NCBI GenBank assembly: GCA_032690845.1 | Contig: CM064421.1 | Span: 35,392,963 to 35,456,962, forward strand | Reading direction: 5' to 3' | Length of the DNA: 64,000 nt | Source: Eleusine coracana subsp. coracana | Taxonomy: Eukaryota > Streptophyta > Magnoliopsida > Poales > Poaceae | Shown here: positions 56,208 through 64,000 of the stretch, piece by piece | Position numbering within the stretch: the first letter of the stretch is position 1 | Layout: each line of letters starts with the position of its first letter | Program-made: the position numbers and the translations under genes | The notes under the pieces: generated by a model | Told to the model about the DNA's origin: nothing | The model's database searches: none | What the model saw: the letters and a program-made list of their open reading frames with translations, nothing else

Positions 56208-58376
56208 TACAGTGTTGTACGCCTATACATGACAGGGCCCAACTTTTCTAAGTGGGTCGGGCCATGGCAGGTGTCCTCCCTGGTCCGCGGCTGATATCTA
56301 TTCGGGCTTTTGCTCTAGATCTTAGCTTCTTGGCCGATCTGGCCTAAAGCCAGGTGGCCTTCTGGTAACATGCATGACGTGCGTACGTTTGGTCCGCAGT
56401 CCGTTCCGGTGCAGAGTGCAGTGCTTGCGGAGGAGAAGCTGTTGGAGGTGGCTCGCGCGTGTTGTTATCTCACCTCACGTACGACACACGGCACAACACA
56501 GCCAATTGATTTACTCTACTGTCATCCAACCATATATCATTTATTATATTCACACAGCTTATTTATTGTGTTCACACTTTATAAATACTTATATTATTGA
56601 ATAAATCAAAATATTCAGAAATAATTATATTATTGGATGGAGGGAGTAACTTTTATTCCCGTAACGTGCCGCAGTCGCCGCTTTTGATGCAACAGTAACC
56701 CTTGTGCAGCATCAGCAGCGTCCAATGTGATGGCGGTCCGCGTGCATTCATCACTTCCTGGTTTCCCGGCACGGAACGGCAAAAACCTTAACAAACAGCG
56801 TCATCCAAGCGGATAACGCGACATGCGAGCGATCGCCGTCGGCAAAGCGGGGCCGCGTCCTTTTTCTCCTTTGTTTCCACGTCTTCTGTTGTCTCGGCTC
56901 TCTCCACGAGCGTAAAGCTCGCCCCTACAGGGGGCTCCATGGCCATGCCCCATCTCAAGACGACCAGCTAGCACGGTGACGCCGTTACTCCGATCCGATC
57001 CTGCAAAAACCATTTCCCGCATCGGTCAGTGAAGTGAGGCAGGGCATTATCAACAGTAAACACATTGTAAAAAACACTGGCATTCGCAAATGCCACGCAT
57101 GCTGTGAGTCATTGTTATCGTGTCACCGTCTTCGTCACACATCGGAAGAGCTGCTGAATCATCACCCCCTGCTTGTGGCCTAGATTTTCTTCCTGCCAAT
57201 GTGCGTTTCAATTACAAATCGATCAACTCCCCTGCATTAAGAAACTAAGCGGTTACCTACCTAACTTGTTTGCATACGGATAAAACTAGTTGAGTTGAGC
57301 GGCCACCTTGCGTGTAGACTACTTTTGTAGTTGTGGGGATCAACTTATGCAAATAAATAAACACTTGCATTTAACAATGCACTTGTGTTTTTTTCTTTAA
57401 CTCATTATGAGCAACTACGGGACGCATTTCGCATGTGACCATGTCCAATGCAGGAACACTTAATTGATTTGTGTCATCTCCTTTAGGGCAACTGTAGGAA
57501 TAGAACCACAACTATTATAGACTAGTTTTTTTGGTTGTTGGCATTGAGAGCCTCTCGCGAATTTGTCAATCATAGGATGTACTATTTCTCTCGAGGAAGA
57601 TAATGTGCCTAGAGTTGTAGTAAGTCAAATAAATTAATGTTGACGGACATTTTAAAAGTCATGTTTGATGTTTCTCTAGTCCTCTTATTATTGTTTCTTT
57701 TGACTAACAACAGTAGGATCGCAAGTAGCTCCACAATCTTGTATGGTTGATAAATCCATCATTGATCATAACGTTCCAACAATCCGGTTTTGATCTGTTC
57801 AACAGGTATAAAATGCAGAAAAAGTCCGTGTCACACAAATCACTATCATAGTACACCTTCCTGTGTGCAAGAATGATCACAGTTGTTCATCTGAAATTAG
57901 AATTCAAAGACAGGGGCCCAAACAAACCTGCTTAATGGGACATAATTAAAAGCTGACCAGAGGCCAAAAAATGTACAAAAACCCAGAAAACCAACCAGGC
58001 CAGCAGTAAAAAACACCAAAAATCAATCAAAGCACAGGAGGGTGGGCAGCATAGAGGAAAGCCGCAGTCAAACAGCACATAAAAGCAGGCAGCAACAGGC
58101 AAGAGCAATAGAAGCACAGCAGCACAGCAGCGGGGAGCGAGGAGGACCAGCAGCAGCAGCACTCGACCCGGCGAGGCCGAGCCGTCCCCAATGGCAGCAG
58201 CAGCTTTGCCTGCCGTTGCCGCTGCCGCTTTTCCCCACCTCCTCCCCGTCTTCTCCTCCCTCTAATCTCATCCCCTTTCATCCCATACACTCCTCCACCT
58301 TCCCCCCTCACTTGTTTCTTCCGCAACCGCCGCCGCCGCCACCACCACCACCGCATTGGTCGCCGAGAGGCACCCA
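56208..58376. other. Spacer, CDK promoter and 5' leader
   Basis: A Stowaway-type end (ATTGGATGGAGGGAGTA) lies at about 56632-56649 without a clear partner. No other element or gene is recognised. The purine/pyrimidine- and CCGCC-rich stretch from about 58130 to 58376 is the probable 5' untranslated region of the CDK gene. Confidence 0.5.
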
Positions 58377-60298
58377 ATGGAGCAGGTAAGCGAGTGATCT
58401 GGTTCGATTCGGATTCGATGTCTTGATTTGGTTACTCTGATTGCGTTTGCGTGCGTCCGTGTGCAGTACGAGAAGCAGGAGAAGATCGGGGAAGGCACGT
58501 ACGGGGTGGTGTACAAGGCGCTGGACAAGGTCACCAACGAGACGATCGCGCTCAAGAAGATCCGTCTGGAGCAGGAGGATGAAGGCGTCCCATCCACAGC
58601 TATCCGCGAGATCTCTCTCCTCAAGGAGATGAATCATGGCAACATCGTCAGGTCCGGTCCATCGTCCTCCTCCATTCCTCTTTGCATTGCGTGTTTTAGT
58701 TGCTGTTGCGGTGGTTTTAGGATTGATCGGCTGGGATAACCTGGATTGATTCACTTGTTGAAGTGACTAGTGGCACAAGGTAGTTTTGCTTTTATGCAAC
58801 AGTGGCTATAGGTGCGATCTAGGATGGTTCATGGATGGGAATGGTGGTCTTATCCGGTCAAGTAATGTTGTGACATTAGTGAGATGGTTTGCATTTTTTT
58901 TGTATGCTGAAAACCTTCACTCTCTACATGCAGGTTACACGATGTTATCCACAGTGAGAAGCGCATATATCTCGTTTTCGAATACCTGGATCTGGACCTG
59001 AAGAAGTTCATGGATTCTTGTCCGGAGTTTGCAAAGAACCCAACATTGATTAAGGTGAGCAATGTTAAATACAAATTTGTCTGACAGTTACTTGCGCCTT
59101 TGGGTTTCCGTATATAGATAGTGTAAGTATTGGCTTCAATCTTCGTTTATAAACAGCTGATTTGGTATAGCTCTTGAATTCGAGCTGACAACAGACCAAT
59201 GTCAATGTTGAGCAGCAAACTAATCTGACAAAGGCATAGCTTGTGGTTGTTGACCACAATGCCTGTGTATCTACCATCTTCTCATTGCATTAAATCCAAT
59301 TCTAGTTTCCAACTAACATACAAGAGTTTCTAGAGGAGACAGAACCGGGCTCCACATCATCTTGTGAGACCCGTATGTTACGTATCGCCTGTTGTCATCT
59401 TCTGTCGGTTATTTATCGCTGTGTTTTATATGGTTGGAGGAGAGTCATTGTTTGACCATTGACACTAGGCTTGTAGTTACCATCAAGTTTTAAAACATTG
59501 TATACAAATGAGGATGGATCCATGTGTACATTGCCTCATGTACCAATTGGTCTTGGACTTATGGCACTGTAAACATGTGTTTTATATGGGGTCATTTGCT
59601 GCTGATAGGTACATGTTTCTTCTTTTAACTTTAGAGATACCATCAACTTGATCTCACTGTTTCAAGATCGGACTGTTCATTGTCTCAAATGTATCTTTCT
59701 CAGTAACATGGTAGGACCGGTCGATCAGTATATGTGATTCATTTCACTGCATATTTCCTTATAAGGTCATCCTGGGCTTTACTGAGCACATGGCTTATTG
59801 CCTTAAATAAACAAACACGCTACACTAGCGTCTTTAATTTAACTTAAACTCTAGAATAACTTCTTCTATCTGTGAATGCAACATGCTTTCACTGTTGGTG
59901 CTAGTCTTTTGCTGTAAAATGACTAGCAATGTGGTGCCACCAGCCCAGTACTGTATGATTCTTATGTGGGCACAACTGATGCACTGTCTTTTTCTTTGGT
60001 GTTGCATTAGCATAGCACTGGCACTGTTTCATTGCCTATTTTATATAGGGATTTTCTGGTCCCACTGGACGTGCACAACATACAAAAGATGGTAAATATA
60101 AAGACCTAAGGGCAACCTAATTAGTAAATATAAAGTTAAAAGCAAAATCATACATTATTCAAGTGAGGTAGAGTGAATAGAAGTAAAGAATAGCATGACT
60201 GGTAACTTCTCATCCTATTTTTTCTTTTCCTATGTGGAATTAGTGTGAATGTATGATCTACATTTCCTCGTTCCTGATTGGTTTTATTGTTTATGCAT

Positions 60299-60364
<66 letters not shown>

Positions 60365-61500
60365 CTGCTTGTATTGCATTTTGAAATGTGTAATGTGTAT
60401 GTTTTCTTCTTTCTCCAGTCATATCTCTACCAGATACTTCGAGGCGTTGCTTACTGTCATTCTCATAGAGTTCTTCATCGAGATTTGAAACCTCAGAATT
60501 TATTGATAGATCGGCGTACTAATGCGCTGAAGCTTGCAGACTTTGGTTTAGCCAGGGCATTTGGAATACCTGTCCGTACATTTACTCACGAGGTATATTT
60601 CTTGCACTGCTTATTTGAGAAAAGAAAGTTTATTGTCCTTGTAGAAAGCACATTGACTTATTTGGGGATATCAAAGTTGTTGATCCCTGGGATTTAACAT
60701 CCATATGAGCCAAATTTTATTTTTCATATCAGTTCAAAAAAAAATTATTTTCATATTGTAATCTCTGGAGCATTAACTCATTGGGTGTCTTTGGAAGTAT
60801 TTTTCAGGTAGTAACATTATGGTACAGGGCTCCGGAAATTCTTCTTGGGTCAAGACAGTATTCGACACCAGTGGATGTGTGGTCTGTGGGCTGTATCTTT
60901 GCAGAAATGGTGAACCAGAAGCCACTATTCCCTGGTGATTCTGAGATCGATGAGCTATTTAAGATATTCAGGTTCCATCACTGTGCTATGAAATTTATTG
61001 CATTTGCATCCTTTAGACAATCTTATTTTGTTTTCTTTCTTGGATACTGCTGAAGGGTACTAGGTACACCAAATGAACAAAGTTGGCCAGGAGTCACCTC
61101 TTTGCCTGATTTCAAGTCAGCTTTTCCGAAGTGGCAGGCTCAGGTATGAGGCAATGGCCTAAACATTTCATTAGACTTGAGCGCAAGCATATTGTATACA
61201 GATTCCAGTGCTTAGCTTAGATTTTTTGTTTGTTCATGCCACTGAATGCTCTGTTTCAACCATTATTCCAGGAACTTGCAACAGTTGTCCCAAATCTTGA
61301 ACCTGCTGGTTTGGACCTTCTCTCTGTAAGTCAATTGGATATTCATTGATCACAAATGTAGTATCATATGATTTCCTGTATCCAGTTTACTTATTTCTAC
61401 GCACTGACAGAAAATGCTTCGGTACGAGCCAAGCAAAAGAATCACAGCTAGGCAGGCTCTTGAGCATGAGTACTTCAAGGACCTTGAGATGGTACAATGA
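58377..61500 (+). CDS. CDKA: Cyclin-dependent kinase A (CDC2/PSTAIRE type)
   Basis: Eight exons: 58377-58385 (only MEQ), 58467-58651, 58934-59054, 60419-60592, 60808-60971, 61056-61143, 61272-61325 and 61411-61500. They total 885 nt and 294 aa, exactly the size of plant CDKA. Seen: glycine loop GEGTYGVV with the inhibitory Thr14/Tyr15 site, catalytic Lys33, the cyclin-binding helix PSTAIRE (45-51), HRDLKPQN, DFG, THEVVTLWYRAPE (activation loop with the T-loop Thr), and DVWSVGCIFAEM. With cyclins it drives G1/S and G2/M transitions in nucleus and cytoplasm. All splice sites are GT-AG and the gene is intact. Which CDKA paralogue it is cannot be told from this window. Convergent with the gene at 62194. 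Confidence 0.97.
60302..60361 (+). repeat. (TA)n microsatellite in CDKA intron 3
   Basis: Sixty bases of uninterrupted AT dinucleotide, ending 57 bp before the exon 4 acceptor. It is likely polymorphic in length and near the branch-point region. Confidence 0.97.
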
Positions 61501-62193
61501 CCTGCTGTGTTCTCGACGTTGTGTTGGCATCTGTATGAGCCGAGTCACTCATTTCATTCCTTCTACGAACGCTGCACTCTCTGGACCTCTCCCTCTTGCT
61601 CTGCATTTTTGTGATCCTGCTGGATATTCGGAATCTGGTGTGTTTTGAGATGTATTCAGTAATGTCAAATAGATTACCACCTTGGTCTCTATATTTCCAA
61701 AGTAAATATCCGCATCTTTTATTCCAATCAGTAAATTTGTTTCTCCTTTGAATGATCAGTTTTTGGGAGCACAATGGTGTCCATGTCCACGCGTTAGGTA
61801 GTGATCTGTGTTGCGCAGAGTAATATCCATATGTGAGTCACGAGATGATGTATCTATATTTCACGTGAATGTTATAACCACTCAATGTGTTCAAGCTCAA
61901 TGGCAGAGAAAAACACTTACAAAAGCAAGTTCCTAAATTACAATAACTGTGTTTTGTAAGGGAATGAACAACACGAGCCTACTTAGTATTCAGTTGCCTT
62001 ATGAATCAAAGAATCAAAGTGGCCACCACTGGCCTTGTGAACTAAGGCAAGAAACATCGTGGGAAAAATAGATGATAATTCACATACTAAGCAACCTAAA
62101 ATTACATGCGAAACTTTTATCTTTACAGATGCGGGGTGCAGACGTAAGGTAATATCACGCGGGTCGTAGATGGCATTTGCCCAACCAGGCTCC
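61501..62193. other. Convergent 3' region between CDKA and the PER1-like gene
   Basis: It holds the 3' untranslated regions of both genes. I see no further gene or element. Confidence 0.55.
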
Positions 62194-63958
62194 TTATCGT
62201 ATTTTCTTCATGATTGCTGATGTGCGCATCTCACCATCTTCCTTGATGAAACTCCACCAAATGTACGACAGGGGGATAGAAATACCAAGGCAGATTGCAC
62301 GGCCATCAACGTATCCCCATTGTGGGGGGATGTCATAAGCTTCCAGAAATACCGAAAAGACACCGGCAATAGCAACAAATAAGATCTTTAGGCGTGACGG
62401 ATGCCTAGTTATGACGGCCCACAATGCCCACAGAAGAAACTGAGCAATGCTAATAACAGTACACACCTTCATGTTCAGGCCTGAAAAGGTTCACAAGGTA
62501 AGACATTATTAGGTGTAGTGCACTTCTTGGTTGCTCATCCTTCATAACTGTGACCAATGGGGAAGTGTTCGAAGTTGATAACAAGTTCAAGAAAGCACCA
62601 TACTATACTGCCTAGTCCAAACCAAGGAACAAAATCCTTGAGCGATTCGAATGGTGACTCAATATTTAAATTTGATGTTTATATATATATATATATATAT
62701 ATATAAACTCCCCCATATTCAGTGGTGCGCCTACTTTCAGATTTGGCATGTCCCATATTTTATGAAATTTTCCTCTATATTGTAATTCTTCTAATTCATA
62801 TTTATCACAGGAAAATTAGAATCTTCTTATAAAAGTGTAAATTTGTATTAAAAAATTCGCTCCAGAAAATGTGGTACCCAACCATCCAGGTAGGCAGGTA
62901 CCAACAACGTGGTTTCTCCACTGGACCTCACTGGTAACTACAAAAAAATTTTGCATTTCTATATGAAAAATTGAGAACCAGAACCTGAGCTACAGTATTT
63001 GGTTTCAAAAATGAAACGCTTATATCCAGAAAATGAGCTTAAGTGAACTGGGAACAATGCCAATATCCAGAATATCAGTAGTTCAGCTATCGGTAGTCAG
63101 GATGAAGATTACCTTTGTCAAGTTCATAAAAGTTGAGGTACAAAATATGTGTCGTCACAAAAGCCAGAATAGGAGCTGCAACCATAACTCTAGAAGCTTC
63201 ATCCCTCAAATTCAAAGTCCGCAGTATTGCCAGAATGAGCGAGTACCCCAGAAATGCAGCAGATGACGAAAAATATAGCGTTTCTGTCCAAGTAGTATCA
63301 CTGTAATAGATACGAAATCTGGGTCAAAGAATCACCAAAAGAGATTTGGTAGAACGTGACACTATTTTAGATTAAACCTACCAGCTGTGATATATGGCAC
63401 TCCAGAACCACGAATTCATGGCTAGGAGCCCATAAATGTGCCACAAGCCAGTATATTCATAGTATGTCTTATGAGTTTCTGGCCTTAGAGGTAGCTTATA
63501 ATAAAGCAGTAGAAAAAACGATAGCCACCCATTAAATTGCACAACAAGAGTGAGAGCAGATAGAGCAGCAGATAAAGGTTCCTGGGAATGAAAGCATAGA
63601 AACGGTATAAGAAAGAGAATGAAAAATAAAAGAACTAATAAGATGCAAACCTACAAAAGTGGAGAAATAACAACAACAGCTGTTGAAACAAATTACCTGG
63701 AAAACAGAAGCACGCTTCAAAGGCCACTTTCCGTGATACTTAACCGGCTGTAGGTTAAGATCTTTCCTTTCATTTTCCCTTTCCATCATACAGTGGTATC
63801 TGCATTCACTCTTGCAGTTCCATTCTTTCCATTGCAAGTACAGAGGCTCCTGTGTGTACCATGATTTGTCAACAGGCTGACCATCAGCTGGTACCATACA
63901 GTGTTTAATGGAAGTCTCCTTCAGGGAGCCCGTACTTTGACATTCTTCAACACAAGCT
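62194..63958 (-). CDS. PER1/PGAP3-like GPI-anchor lipid remodelling protein (3' part, gene continues beyond window)
   Basis: Four exons are visible, high to low: 63958-63697, 63581-63382, 63300-63113 and 62480-62194, all GT-AG and in phase. The chain starts after an acceptor with ACVEECQSTGSLKETSIKHC, then a Cys-rich luminal part (WNCKSECRYHC) and several hydrophobic spans. These contain YTGLWHIYGLLAMNSWFWSA, HSCDTTWTETLYFSSSAA, and LEAYDIPPQWGYVDGRAICL. These are PER1/PGAP3 (CREST superfamily) signatures with conserved His/Asp residues. The family removes an acyl chain from GPI anchors in the ER/Golgi. The C-terminus MKKIR has a lysine/arginine pattern compatible with ER retrieval. The signal-peptide exon lies to the right of the window. 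Confidence 0.92.
62680..62705 (+). repeat. Short (TA)n microsatellite
   Basis: Twenty-six bases of AT dinucleotide in the last intron of the PER1-like gene. Confidence 0.9.
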
Positions 63959-64000
63959 CTGGTGACATAATGGAAAAACGAGATATTAGCATGACGGTTG

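Noticed and set aside
60249..60488. ORF with a Tyr-Ile repeat
   Set aside because: Translation of the (TA)n microsatellite in a CDKA intron.

Overview
This is plant nuclear DNA, almost certainly from a grass (Poaceae) and probably a panicoid. The genes are split by GT-AG introns, the coding exons are GC-rich, and the spacers are full of grass-type LTR retrotransposons, Stowaway and hAT elements and LINE tails. From memory, the gene set (ribulosamine kinase, ERF factor, DEAD-box helicase, PSTAIRE CDK, PER1-like protein) resembles the distal short arm of rice chromosome 3. I could not check that.

Layout. 1-2080: broken copia element A, minus strand. 2691-5337: protein-ribulosamine 3-kinase, nine exons, intact. 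6077-6685: single-exon DREB-type ERF. 7939-14618, minus strand: RH13-type DEAD-box helicase, fifteen exons, with a LINE insertion (15-bp target duplication) in a GC-AG intron. 15733-18288: long element with TTA target sites (PIF/Harbinger-like). 18925-19504: minus-strand remnant resembling a filament-like plant protein. 21846-26812: three-exon acidic/Ser-rich protein with a DUF4378-like C-terminus. 27528-29362: unrecognised gene with a duplicated splice acceptor.

30258-41379 is a retrotransposon block. Copia element B (minus strand) carries an extra ORF between pol and the 3' LTR. It abuts a decayed Ty3/gypsy element (plus strand) whose 5' LTR is cut off at the junction. 41691-42504 is a non-coding element with terminal inverted repeats of about 80 bp.

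44939-48788 is a UTR2-type nucleotide-sugar transporter with seven exons. Exon 3 carries a frameshift, so the copy here is a pseudogene or contains a sequence error. Its introns hold hAT-like elements, and a Ds-like element (815 bp, perfect 8-bp duplication) lies 60 bp past its stop. 49801-56202 is a structurally complete but coding-dead copia element C, minus strand, with two LTRs and the 5-bp duplication AACAC. 58377-61500 is an intact A-type CDK (294 aa). 62194-63958, minus strand, is the 3' part of a PER1/PGAP3-like gene that runs off the right edge.

The host genes are unrelated housekeeping and regulatory genes with no operon-like logic. I found no undescribed defence, RNA or metabolic system. 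The most interesting signals are the frameshifted transporter beside a Ds-like element, the all-amber decay of the gypsy polyprotein, the palindromic arrays and extra ORF of the copia A/B family, the duplicated splice acceptor, and the remnant gene and long-TIR elements.
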